Assembly (NCBI RefSeq): GCF_001556185.1
Contig: NZ_LSIJ01000028.1
Location: 1-64,000 of the forward strand
Length of the DNA: 64,000 nucleotides
Direction of reading: 5' to 3'
Source: Sphingomonas sp. CCH10-B3
GTDB lineage: Bacteria; Pseudomonadota; Alphaproteobacteria; Sphingomonadales; Sphingomonadaceae
Numbering within the stretch: the first letter of the stretch is position 1; each line of letters begins with the position of its first letter. The notes beneath the pieces were generated by a model. It saw only the letters and a program-made list of their open reading frames with translations, was not told the origin of the DNA and made no database searches. The position numbers were made by a program, and so were the translations under genes. This document shows, one piece after another, positions 18,820 to 27,140 of the stretch.

Positions 18820-19734
18820 ATGATCCGGGGCGTCAGCCAGATTGGAGTGCGGGTTCGGCATGCGGGCGAGATCGCGCCGATCGCGCGGTGGCTCGCGGCG
18901 GTGCCGGATGCGGGCGGCATGTGCTGGCGGGCGGCGAATGTGCAGCTTGTGGTGGCTGAGGGTGCGGACGATAGCGGCGCGGCGCTCAAGCCGCATGAGC
19001 AGGGCATCACTCATTTCTGCCTGCAAGCGCGCGATCCGTGGCCGATGTTTGACGATCTTGCCGCGTCGGACATCCGCTTTACCGCGCCGCTGACGACGCT
19101 CGGCAATGGCACGCACTATGCCTATGGCGCGCTGCCGTCCGGCCCCTTCATCGAGATCGAAAGCGCGACGTTCGTGCCCGAAGCGATCAGGGGCGCCTGG
19201 GTCGCGCATGTCGCCTTTGCCACGCCCGATCTGCGGCGGCTGAGCGGCTTCTACACCGCGCTGACGGGGCGGGCCTTTACCGGCGGGTTCAGCGTCCCGC
19301 CGCGTGCCGAGAACGGCATCATCACCGGCTATGACAATCCGGCGATGCGCGTCGGCTGGGTGCCGTGCGGCAACATCATGCTCGAATTCTGGCAATATGC
19401 CTCGCCACCGACGTTGCCGCGCGACGCCCTGGCGCCCGACGCACCGGGCTATACCGCGCTGGTGTTCGAGGTGACCGGGCTGGGGCAGGGGACCGAGGCG
19501 CTCGCCGCCGCCGGAGTCGCCGATCTGTCGCCGGTGCGGCGCGAGGAGGACGGCGCGCTCTATGCGCAGGGGCGCGATCCCGATGGCAATGCGATCGGCT
19601 TCGTGTGTTTCGACGACGTGCCCCATTCGCCGCGGGCGCTCGCCGCACTCGACGATCCCTGGCTGATGCCGCGCCTCAGCGCGCTGCGTTCGACGCTGCC
19701 CCCGCCCCATTTTCGACCGGAGATGACATGGTGA
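18820..19734 (+). CDS. VOC-superfamily (glyoxalase/dioxygenase-like) protein
   Basis: A 304-aa protein with two tandem vicinal-oxygen-chelate modules: the first about residues 5-118 (QIGVRVRH ... ITHFCLQARDP) and the second about 126-270 (WVAHVAFATPDLRRLSGFYT ... ALYAQGRDPDGNAIGFVCF). The family includes glyoxalases, extradiol dioxygenases and epimerases; no gene-specific motif fixes the reaction. ATG 18820 is chosen over GTG 18814 because GAGG lies five bases before it. Its last codons overlap the start of the SDR gene by 7 bp, so the two probably act on the same compound. It is divergent from the ArsR-SRPBCC regulator. Confidence 0.85.
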   Translation: MIRGVSQIGVRVRHAGEIAPIARWLAAVPDAGGMCWRAANVQLVVAEGADDSGAALKPHEQGITHFCLQARDPWPMFDDLAASDIRFTAPLTTLGNGTHYAYGALPSGPFIEIESATFVPEAIRGAWVAHVAFATPDLRRLSGFYTALTGRAFTGGFSVPPRAENGIITGYDNPAMRVGWVPCGNIMLEFWQYASPPTLPRDALAPDAPGYTALVFEVTGLGQGTEALAAAGVADLSPVRREEDGALYAQGRDPDGNAIGFVCFDDVPHSPRALAALDDPWLMPRLSALRSTLPPPHFRPEMTW

Positions 19735-20501
19735 CACCACTTGCAGGACAAGTCGCGCTGATTTCGGGCGCGGCCAAGGGCATTGGCCTCGCGACCGCGA
19801 CGCGGCTCGCGCGCGACGGCGCCGACATCGTCGCGCTCGATCTGGCGGGCAGCGATGTGAGCGCGCTGGCGGCCGCCGTGGCCGAGGCGGGGCGCGGCCT
19901 CGAAGTCGTCGAAGGCGATGTCAGCACGCCCGAGGGCTGGGACGCGGCAGTCGCTGCGGCAGTTGCGCGGTTCGGCGGCATCGACATTCTGGTCAACAAT
20001 GCCGGCATTTCGGGGCCGTTCGCGCCGATCGAGCGCTATCCGATCGAGGATTTCGACCGGGTGATGGCGGTCAACGCACGCGGCAGCTGGCTCGGCATCC
20101 GCGCGTGCATTCCCGAACTGCGCAAGCGAAAAGGTCGTGTGGTCAACATCTCGTCGACCGCCGGGCTGGGCGGCCCGCCGACGATCAGCGGCTATACGAT
20201 GAGCAAGCACGCCGTGATCGGCCTCACCAAGATGGCCGCGATGGGGCTCGCTGCAGACGGCATCCGGGTGAATGCGGTGTGCCCGTCGCCGACCGACACC
20301 GACATGATGCGCGGGCTCGAAGTCGGGCGCAGCGACGCCGAAGCGCGGATGATCCGCGCGCGCTTCGAAGCCGATTGCCCGCTCGGCCGCTATGCCGCGC
20401 CGGAGGAGATTGCGGCCGCGATTGCGTTTCTGGCGGGGCCGGAATCGTCGTTCGTCACGGGCGCGATCCTGTCGGTCGATGGCGGGGTGAAGGCGCGTTA
20501 G
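19728..20501 (+). CDS. Short-chain dehydrogenase/reductase (SDR)
   Basis: Classical SDR oxidoreductase of 257 aa. It has the glycine-rich nucleotide site SGAAKGIGLATATRLA near residues 13-28, the NNAGISG structural motif, the catalytic Ser in NISSTAG, and Y-x3-K in GYTMSKHAVIGLTK; VCPSPTDTDMM and FVTGAILSVDGGVKAR complete the fold. The acidic residue following strand 2 (VALDLAG) suggests NAD(H). The substrate is not determinable. The frame is open upstream inside the VOC gene, but ATG 19728 starts exactly at the normal family N-terminus and overlaps the VOC stop, implying translational coupling. Confidence 0.93.
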   Translation: MVTPLAGQVALISGAAKGIGLATATRLARDGADIVALDLAGSDVSALAAAVAEAGRGLEVVEGDVSTPEGWDAAVAAAVARFGGIDILVNNAGISGPFAPIERYPIEDFDRVMAVNARGSWLGIRACIPELRKRKGRVVNISSTAGLGGPPTISGYTMSKHAVIGLTKMAAMGLAADGIRVNAVCPSPTDTDMMRGLEVGRSDAEARMIRARFEADCPLGRYAAPEEIAAAIAFLAGPESSFVTGAILSVDGGVKAR

Positions 20502-20522
20502 CAGTTGCGGATGCTGGTCCTT

Positions 20523-20618
20523 CGTCATTCCCGCGCAGGCGGGAATCCATAGCGGCTAACATCGCGGCTGGTCACTGCGTCCGGCGATTATGGATCCCCG
20601 CCTGCGCGGGGAAGACGG
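20523..20618. repeat. Intergenic palindromic repeat, family R3 copy 2
   Basis: Inverted arms CGTCATTCCCGCGCAGGCGG (20523 onward) and CCGCCTGCGCGGGGAAGACGG-like sequence ending near 20618 flank a variable centre. It matches the element at 14299-14395. It sits between the convergent SDR and smc genes, a typical REP-like position, and may serve as a bidirectional transcript end. Confidence 0.83.
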
Positions 20619-20640
20619 GCGGTGGTGACGGAGAAGGGCG

Positions 20641-23600
20641 TTAGGCCGCCAGCAAGCTCGTCGCGCCGCCCAGATCGACCGATACCAGCCTGCTCACCCC
20701 CTGTTCGATCATCGTCACGCCGAACAGGCGGTGCATCCGGCTCATCGTCACTGCATTATGGGTGACGATCAGATAGCGGGTCGCGGTCTCGCGGGTCATC
20801 GCGTCGAGCAGGTCGCAGAAACGCTCGATATTGGCATCGTCGAGCGGCGCGTCGACTTCGTCGAGCACGCAGATCGGCGCGGGGTTGGTGAGGAACAGGC
20901 CAAAGATCAGCGCCACCGCCGTCAACGCCTGCTCGCCGCCCGACAGTAGGGTGAGCGATTGCAGCTTCTTGCCCGGCGGCTGGGCCATGATCTCGAGCCC
21001 GGCTTCGAGCGGATCGTCCGAATCAACGAGCGCGAGATGCGCCTGCCCGCCGTTGAACAGCGTCGTGAACAGCCGCCGGAAATGCGCGTCGACGGCCTCG
21101 AACGCGGCGAGCAGACGCTGGCGCCCCTCGCGGTTGAGCGTGCCGATCGAGCCGCGCAGCCGGTTGACCGCCTGCCCCAGCTCCTCGCGCTCCTCGGCGT
21201 TCTTGATGCGCGCGGCATCGATTTCGGCGAGTTCGGTGTCGGCGACGAGGTTGACCCCGCCCAGCCGCTCGCGCTCCAGCGTCAGCCGCTCGTGGCGCGC
21301 GGATTCGTCGGATGGCCCGCGCACTTCGTCGGGGCGGAAGCCGACGCGCTCGGGAAGCAGGACGGGCGGGCATTCGAAGCGCTCGCCCGAGACGCGGCCG
21401 AGTTCGACCCGGCGCGCTTCCTGTGCCTCCGCGCGCGCGGCGGCGCCGGCGCGGTGCTCGCGCGCCTCGGCAAGCCGTTCGGCGGCTTGCGCGGCGACCT
21501 GCTCGGCGGTGCGCAAGGCGGCTTCGCCTGCGCGTTCGGCGGCTTGCGCGGTGTCGGCGTCGACGCGCGCGGCGGCGTGCTCGGCGTCGACTTCGGCGAT
21601 GCGGCGGTCGAGGATGTCGGGGCGGACGGCGAGGATCGCGGCTTCTTCGGCGAGCGTTTCGGCGCGCTTGGCCATGTCGGCGATGCGGCGGACAGCATCG
21701 CCCGAGCGGGCGCGCCAGCTCTTCGCTTCGGCCTGCCCCTGCGCGAGCCGGTCGCGGTCGGCGGCGAGTTCGCGGTCGAGCGCGGCGCGGCGCGCACGGG
21801 CGTCGGCGGTGGCGGCGCGCGCGGCTTCGGCTTCGCGGCTGAGGGTGGCGACGCGGGTGCGGGTGGCGCTGCCGTCGGGAAGCGCGGCGATCGCGGCGTC
21901 GGCGCGGGCGACGTCGGCCTGTGCTTCATCGGCTTCGGCTTGGGTGCGGCGCTGGCGTTCCGCGAGGTCAGCGCGCTGCGCCTCGACGCGCTCGATCGCG
22001 GCGGCGGCGCGGTCTTCGGCGCGGGCGGCGTCGCGCGCGCGGGTTTCGGCGGCGTCGAGCAAGCGGCGCGCGTCGGCGGCGGCGCGTTTGGCCTCGGCGA
22101 TCGTCTCGTCGATCCGGGCAAGTTCGGCTTCGGCAGTTTCCACCGCCCGGACGGCAGGCGCCCGCGCCTTTTCGAGCGCGCGCAGCCGGTTCATCCGTTC
22201 GAGGCGTTCGGCTGCCGCCGCCCCGCCCGAGCGCGCGACGAAGCCGTCCCAGCGGCGCAGCGTGCCCATGGGCGTCACCAGCCGCTGGCCGACCGCGAGT
22301 GGCTGGCCGTCGTCGCTCTCGGCGACGAACACCTGGGCGAGGCGGCGAGCCAGGGCGGCGGGCGCCTTGACCTGGGCGGCGAGCGGCGTGGCGCCCTGCG
22401 GGGTGCCGGGATCACCCGGAAGCGGCTGCGCGCCCGCCCAATGCCGCTCGCCCGCCGGGTCGAGGCCTGCCTCCAGATCGTCGCCAAGCGCGGCGGCGAG
22501 CGCGCGTTCGAAGCCCGGATCGGGCTGGAGCGCATCGAGCACGCGGTCCTTGCCGCTCGCCCGCGTCGCCTTGGCGAGCGCCGCGCTTTCGCTGTCGATC
22601 GCGGCAAGTTCGGCGTGCGCCGTAGCGCGGGCGGATTGCGCTGCGTCGCGTGATTCGCGCGCGGCGCGTTCGGTGCCGTCGGCGCGGGCGAGGCTGGCGC
22701 GCGCCTGCTCGGCATGCGCCAAGGACTGCGCGCGATCGGCCGCTGCAGCGTCGCGCTGGGCGATCAGCGGTGCCGGGTCGGCGAGCGCGCGGGCTTCGGC
22801 GGCGACGCGGGCGGCATCGCGCTGCGCCCGATCGAGCCGCGCCCGCGCCGCGGCAAGCGCGGCCTGCGCCACCCGCGCATCGGCGGCTTCGGTCGCCTGC
22901 TCGGCAAGCGCCTGCGCCAGTGCCACCTCGGCATCGCGCGCGCGGCGCTCGACCTCGGCAACGGCGGCTTCGAGCGCGGGCAGTTGCGCCGTCGCGGTCG
23001 CGAGCCGAGCCTCGATCGCCTTGGCCTCCTCGGCCAGTCGGGCGGTGGCGGCGGCGGCATCCTCGGCGAGCGCCCCCTCACGCTCGCGGTCGGCGACGAG
23101 GCGCGCCTGTGTGTCGGCAAGCTCGGCGATGCGGCGCACGGCGGTCTCGCGCTCGGCCTTCAGCCCCGCGAGCGCATGCCCCGCCTCGCTCGCCCGGTCG
23201 CGTGCGGCAAGCGCCGTCGCGCGCGCGGTGGCGAGCGCCTCGGTCGCGGCATGCTGGTGCGCGGCGGCGGCGCGCTGGGCTTCGGCGGCCTCTGCAACCC
23301 GCGCTTCAGCAGCACTCGCCTCCGCCTTCGCTGCATCGGCCGCCGCGGCCGCATCGCGCCAGCGCGCGAAGATCATCCGGGCCTCGGCCGTGCGAATCTG
23401 GTCGGACAGCGCGCGATAGCGCTCGGCCTGCTTGGCTTGGCGGCGCAGGGCCGCCACCCGCGCTTCCTGATCGGCAATCACCTCGTCGAGTTTCGCCAGA
23501 TTGGCCTCGGTCGCGCGCAGCCGCTGTTCGGCGTCCTTGCGGCGGACGTGGAGCCCGGCGATCCCGGCGGCTTCCTCGAGCATCGCGCGGCGCTCGGCGG

Positions 23601-24042
23601 GGCGGGCGTTGATCACCGCGCCGATCCGCCCCTGGCTGACGAGTGCTGGCGAATGCGCGCCGGTCGCGGCATCGGCGAATAGCAGTGCGACGTCCTTCGC
23701 GCGCACGTCGCGCCCGTTGATGCGATAGGCGGAGCCCGCGCCGCGCTCGATCCGGCGGACGATCTCGGTTTCCTGATTGTCTTGGCCGTCGATCAGCATC
23801 GACACTTCGGCAAAGTCGCGCTGCGGCCGCGTCGCGGTGCCGGCGAAGATCACGTCTTCCATCCCGGCCCCGCGCAGCGATTTGGCGCTCGCTTCGCCCA
23901 TCGTCCAGCGCAGCGCCTCGAGCAGGTTGGACTTGCCGCAGCCATTGGGGCCGACGATGCCGGTCAGCCCGGGTTCGATGCGCAGATCGGCGGGATCGAC
24001 GAAACTCTTGAAACCGGTCAGCCGCAGCCGCTTGATCTGCAC
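20641..24042 (-). CDS. smc: Chromosome segregation protein SMC
   Basis: Condensin ATPase that compacts and segregates the chromosome, 1133 aa. The N-terminal head has Walker A GPNGCGKS (31-38) and FADAATGAHSPALVSQGRIG; long alanine-rich coiled-coil arms (about 170-490 and 650-960) flank a hinge region (about 500-620). The C-terminal head has signature LTLLSGGEQALTAVALIFGL, Walker B ICVLDEVDAPLDD and the final YLIVTHNAVTM. It follows two DsbA-like genes and the DUF721 gene on the same strand. The arms are exceptionally rich in Ala, Glu and Arg, which produces long shadow frames on the other strand. No scpA or scpB is present in the window. Confidence 0.97.
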   Translation of the reverse strand: MQIKRLRLTGFKSFVDPADLRIEPGLTGIVGPNGCGKSNLLEALRWTMGEASAKSLRGAGMEDVIFAGTATRPQRDFAEVSMLIDGQDNQETEIVRRIERGAGSAYRINGRDVRAKDVALLFADAATGAHSPALVSQGRIGAVINARPAERRAMLEEAAGIAGLHVRRKDAEQRLRATEANLAKLDEVIADQEARVAALRRQAKQAERYRALSDQIRTAEARMIFARWRDAAAAADAAKAEASAAEARVAEAAEAQRAAAAHQHAATEALATARATALAARDRASEAGHALAGLKAERETAVRRIAELADTQARLVADREREGALAEDAAAATARLAEEAKAIEARLATATAQLPALEAAVAEVERRARDAEVALAQALAEQATEAADARVAQAALAAARARLDRAQRDAARVAAEARALADPAPLIAQRDAAAADRAQSLAHAEQARASLARADGTERAARESRDAAQSARATAHAELAAIDSESAALAKATRASGKDRVLDALQPDPGFERALAAALGDDLEAGLDPAGERHWAGAQPLPGDPGTPQGATPLAAQVKAPAALARRLAQVFVAESDDGQPLAVGQRLVTPMGTLRRWDGFVARSGGAAAAERLERMNRLRALEKARAPAVRAVETAEAELARIDETIAEAKRAAADARRLLDAAETRARDAARAEDRAAAAIERVEAQRADLAERQRRTQAEADEAQADVARADAAIAALPDGSATRTRVATLSREAEAARAATADARARRAALDRELAADRDRLAQGQAEAKSWRARSGDAVRRIADMAKRAETLAEEAAILAVRPDILDRRIAEVDAEHAAARVDADTAQAAERAGEAALRTAEQVAAQAAERLAEAREHRAGAAARAEAQEARRVELGRVSGERFECPPVLLPERVGFRPDEVRGPSDESARHERLTLERERLGGVNLVADTELAEIDAARIKNAEEREELGQAVNRLRGSIGTLNREGRQRLLAAFEAVDAHFRRLFTTLFNGGQAHLALVDSDDPLEAGLEIMAQPPGKKLQSLTLLSGGEQALTAVALIFGLFLTNPAPICVLDEVDAPLDDANIERFCDLLDAMTRETATRYLIVTHNAVTMSRMHRLFGVTMIEQGVSRLVSVDLGGATSLLAA

Positions 24043-24056
24043 CCGTCAGCGATCCT

Positions 24057-24794
24057 TCAGGCGCCCGCCGCTTTCAGCGCGGGTTCGAGCTTGGCCCAGT
24101 CGCCGGTGTCTTCCAGCACCTTGCCGTTGAGGATGAAGGTTGGCGTACCGCGGACATTATATTGCTGGTTGGCCTTGTCCGCGTTGGCGGCGAGCGTTGC
24201 GATCTTCGCCTTGTCGGTCAGGCATTTGCGCGCCTGATCTTCAGGCACGCCGCGCTGCTTGACGAAATCGAGATAGCCCAGCTCCTCGGCAAAGGCAGTG
24301 GCGACCTTGGTGGGTTCGCCAAGTGCCGTTGCCTGCGGAATGACCTGTTCGGCCTTGGCAAGCAGCGTTGGCTGGTTCGCCATCATCTGGTCGAGCATCG
24401 GGAAAAAGGCATCCGCCGACAGGCAGTGGCCGAGCAGTATCGGCGCCACGTCGAGCGCGCCATGGATCGGATAGTCGCGGAATTCGTAGGAGACCTTGCC
24501 GCTGGCGATATAGGTCGATTTGAGCGGGCCCATGCCCTCTGCCGAGAACTTCGCGCAATAGGGGCAAGCACGCGAGCCGAATTCGAGCAGCTTCAGCGGC
24601 GCATCGGGATTGCCCATGCGATAGCCGCCCTCGGGCGTCGCCGTCACGACGTCGACCCACGCCTTGCCAGCCGGCGCCGGCTTGCCTGCGACCGGGGCGC
24701 TTGCGACCGGAGCCGAGCCGTTTTCGCTGCCCGCGCCACCGCAGGCGGCAAGCAGAGCGACGGGCAACAGGGCGATCGGGGCAGTCAATTTCAT
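24057..24794 (-). CDS. DsbA-family thioredoxin-fold lipoprotein
   Basis: Predicted 245-aa envelope protein. ATG 24794 has a GGAG Shine-Dalgarno upstream and gives a lipoprotein signal with lipobox LAAC (Cys18); an upstream in-frame ATG would only add nine residues before it. The thioredoxin fold carries the active-site pair CPYC (77-80) in EFGSRACPYCAKFS and the cis-Pro segment VRGTPTFILNGKVLED. It belongs to the DsbA/DsbG-like Thioredoxin_4 group, so it probably makes or isomerises disulfides in the periplasm, tethered to a membrane. It forms a tandem pair with the next gene. Confidence 0.9.
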   Translation of the reverse strand: MKLTAPIALLPVALLAACGGAGSENGSAPVASAPVAGKPAPAGKAWVDVVTATPEGGYRMGNPDAPLKLLEFGSRACPYCAKFSAEGMGPLKSTYIASGKVSYEFRDYPIHGALDVAPILLGHCLSADAFFPMLDQMMANQPTLLAKAEQVIPQATALGEPTKVATAFAEELGYLDFVKQRGVPEDQARKCLTDKAKIATLAANADKANQQYNVRGTPTFILNGKVLEDTGDWAKLEPALKAAGA

Positions 24795-24817
24795 CGGGCT
24801 AAACTCCTGCACAAAAG

Positions 24818-25516
24818 TCATTGCGCGCCTTGCGCGCGGAGGATCGGTTCGAGCGATGCCCAGTCATAGACTTTGGCATCGCGCCCGCCGACATAGAAAG
24901 TCGGTGTATATTCGATGATCTTGGCGCCCGCCGCGCCGATTTTCAGCACCGGGTTCACGATCTGCGGATCGGCGAAGCACGCCTTAATCTGCGCGTCGCT
25001 CAACCCCTGTGCCTTGGCGATGTCGTTGAGTCCGATCGACTGCGCCATGATCCTGATCTGCTCGAGCGGCTTTTCGGCGGCGAAGCGGCGCAGCTCGCGG
25101 TTGACGAAATTGACGCCGAGCGGGCTCCATTCGTCCTGATGGGCAAAGATCGCCTCGACAGTCGCTGCATAGCGCGCCGGCCCCGTGCAGCGCGCGATGA
25201 TGGCGGCGGTCAGGTCGAGCTGGTTCGACGTCAGCGGGCGAAATTCGAGGCTGGCCTTGCCCGACTTCACCATCTGGCCCTTGAGCGTCGCGGCCGATTC
25301 GCGGGCGAAGGCGGCACAATGCGGGCAAGTGAAGCTCAGATATTCGACGATCTTCACTTTTGCGGCCGGATTGCCGATGCGGACGCTGCCCGCGGGCGTG
25401 AGCGCGGCGACCTTGCTCCAGTCAGCAGGTGTGGTTTTGCGCTGCGGCTTGCCGGGCGCCGCGGGGGCGGCAACCGCAAAGCCGATGAGGGCGAGGGCGA
25501 GCAGCCTGTGCATCAT
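24818..25516 (-). CDS. DsbA-family periplasmic thiol oxidoreductase
   Basis: Predicted 232-aa exported protein with a Sec signal (MMHRLLALALIGFAVAAPAA) and a thioredoxin fold holding CPHC (64-67), the E. coli DsbA-type active site, in EYLSFTCPHCAAFARES. The cis-Pro region YTPTFYVGGRDAKVYD is present. A shared ancestry with the next lipoprotein gene is likely, but the active-site dipeptide differs (PH here, PY there), so redox potentials probably differ. ATG 25516 overlaps the stop of the DUF721 gene (ATGA), indicating coupled translation. Confidence 0.9.
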   Translation of the reverse strand: MMHRLLALALIGFAVAAPAAPGKPQRKTTPADWSKVAALTPAGSVRIGNPAAKVKIVEYLSFTCPHCAAFARESAATLKGQMVKSGKASLEFRPLTSNQLDLTAAIIARCTGPARYAATVEAIFAHQDEWSPLGVNFVNRELRRFAAEKPLEQIRIMAQSIGLNDIAKAQGLSDAQIKACFADPQIVNPVLKIGAAGAKIIEYTPTFYVGGRDAKVYDWASLEPILRAQGAQ

Positions 25517-26073
25517 GCCGCGTCCTCGCCATCGATCACCGGCGGGCCTTTGGTCGCAGCAACGCCCGCTGCCAGCGCCGCCAGCACTGCTTTCAGTTCG
25601 GGGTCGGCGATCGCGCGCAAGCTGTCGCCGAGTTCGACCGGCACGGGTTTAAGCGACGGCTGCGCCGCACGCGGGCGCGGCGGGGCGACATCGCCCTGAC
25701 GCATCACCACGCGTGCGACGGCGGGATAGCCGAAGAAGCGGTTCACGCGCTCGATGATCTCGGGCGCGACATGCTGCATCATCACGCCGTGGGCGCCGCG
25801 CACGACGAGATGCAGCGTCCCGTCCTGCCGACTGCCGCGGGGAAAGCGAATCGATTCGGGGACCGATACGGCGGCAAAGCGCGTGCCGACGATTTCGGGC
25901 CAGCGGCTCACGATCGAACTCTGCACGAAGCCGAATTTCTTGAAGGCAACGCCGCCCACCGCTGGCAGCAGATCGCTCAGCGACCGCGCCGGGCCGCCAC
26001 GCGGCGCTTCATCGGCTTTGGGCGCTTTGGGGGCTTGGGGAGGGCGCAGGGTGTTGCTCACGGCATCGTCCAT
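25513..26073 (-). CDS. dciA: DUF721/DciA-type helicase-loader-like protein
   Basis: Predicted 186-aa protein with a DUF721 domain (about residues 30-120: LSDLLPAVGGVAFKKFGFVQ, IVSRWPEIVGTRFAAVSVPE, LHLVVRGAHGVMMQHVAPEIIERVNRFFGY). DUF721 proteins include DciA, the ancestral operator of the replicative helicase DnaB in bacteria without DnaC/DnaI; membership is seen, the role is inferred from the family. N- and C-terminal tails are Pro/Ala-rich and probably disordered. ATG 26073 leaves 14 bp to the divergent mutY start. The open frame extends further upstream but overlaps mutY and is not coding. Confidence 0.82.
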   Translation of the reverse strand: MDDAVSNTLRPPQAPKAPKADEAPRGGPARSLSDLLPAVGGVAFKKFGFVQSSIVSRWPEIVGTRFAAVSVPESIRFPRGSRQDGTLHLVVRGAHGVMMQHVAPEIIERVNRFFGYPAVARVVMRQGDVAPPRPRAAQPSLKPVPVELGDSLRAIADPELKAVLAALAAGVAATKGPPVIDGEDAA

Positions 26074-26087
26074 GCCATAGCCGCGCG

Positions 26088-27140
26088 GTGGACGCCAAGC
26101 TTGATCATGACCCCGCCGCGATCGCGCCCGCGCTGCTCGGCTGGTATGATGCGCATGCCCGCGACCTGCCGTGGCGCGCGAAGCCGGGTGAAACCGCCGA
26201 TCCGTACCGCGTCTGGCTGTCCGAAGTGATGTTGCAGCAGACGACGGTCGCAACGGTGCGCCCGCGCTTTGCCGATTTCGTTGCGCGCTGGCCCGATGTC
26301 GCGGCGCTGGCGGGCGCAGAGGATGCCGATCTGATGGCGGCATGGGCGGGGCTCGGCTATTACGCCCGCGCGCGCAATCTGCTCGCATGCGCCCGGGCTG
26401 TGGTCGACCGGCACGACGGCGCCTTCCCTGCCGACGAAACCGCACTTCGGCAATTGCCGGGGGTGGGCGACTATACGGCGGCAGCGGTTGCGGCGATTGC
26501 CTTTGGCCAGCGCGCCGTCGTCGTCGACGGCAATGTCGAGCGCGTCGTCGCGCGGCTGTTCGCGCTTTCCGATCCGCTGCCGGGGGCCAAGCCGACGATC
26601 CGTGCGCTGACCGATCGCATCACGCCGCACGATCGCCCCGGCGATTTCGCACAGGCGATGATGGATTTGGGGGCCACGCTGTGCAGCCCGCGCAATCCCG
26701 CCTGCGCGCTGTGTCCGCTGGCGGCGATGTGCGCGGCACGCGGCGAGGGAAATCCGCAGGCCTATCCGGTCAAGGCCGCCAAGAAGGCGCGGCCGCAACG
26801 CTATGGCACGGCGTTCTGGATTGAACGCGACGGCGCGGTGCTGCTCGTTCGGCGTCCGCCCAAGGGGCTGCTCGGCGGCATGCGCGCGTTGCCGACCGGG
26901 CCATGGGCCGATGCGCCGCCGGGCCTAGCCGGCGCCCCAACGCCCCACGCGGACTGGATGATGGCCGCGGGCACGGCCACTCATGTCTTCACTCATTTCC
27001 GCCTCGAACTCGTGCTTGCGGTTGCGCGCCACGACGGGCAATCAGGCGCCGTGCAAGGCGAATGGTGGCCGATCGACGATCTTGAGTCGGCGGGCCTGCC
27101 CACGGTGTTCGCCAAGGCAGCGCGATTGAGGAGAGAGTGA
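26088..27140 (+). CDS. mutY: A/G-specific adenine DNA glycosylase MutY
   Basis: Removes adenine mispaired with 8-oxoguanine or G. The 350-aa protein has the N-terminal glycosylase core (DLPWRAKPGETADPYRVWLS with catalytic Glu46 in SEVMLQQTTV), the helix-hairpin-helix LRQLPGVGDYTAAAVA with catalytic Asp in VVDGNVERVV, the [4Fe-4S] loop C-x6-C-x2-C-x5-C (CSPRNPACALCPLAAMC), and a C-terminal NUDIX-like domain recognising 8-oxoG (GLLGGMRALPTGPW, THVFTHFRLELVL). The start at 26088 is GTG; no ATG lies nearby in frame. It faces the DUF721 gene across 14 bp. Its stop TGA overlaps the next ATG by one base. Confidence 0.96.
   Translation: MDAKLDHDPAAIAPALLGWYDAHARDLPWRAKPGETADPYRVWLSEVMLQQTTVATVRPRFADFVARWPDVAALAGAEDADLMAAWAGLGYYARARNLLACARAVVDRHDGAFPADETALRQLPGVGDYTAAAVAAIAFGQRAVVVDGNVERVVARLFALSDPLPGAKPTIRALTDRITPHDRPGDFAQAMMDLGATLCSPRNPACALCPLAAMCAARGEGNPQAYPVKAAKKARPQRYGTAFWIERDGAVLLVRRPPKGLLGGMRALPTGPWADAPPGLAGAPTPHADWMMAAGTATHVFTHFRLELVLAVARHDGQSGAVQGEWWPIDDLESAGLPTVFAKAARLRRE

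Noticed and set aside
20831..23419. 862-codon plus-strand open frame opposite smc
   Set aside because: Composition is nearly all Ala/Arg/Ser from the codons of the SMC coiled coil; no start signal or domain.
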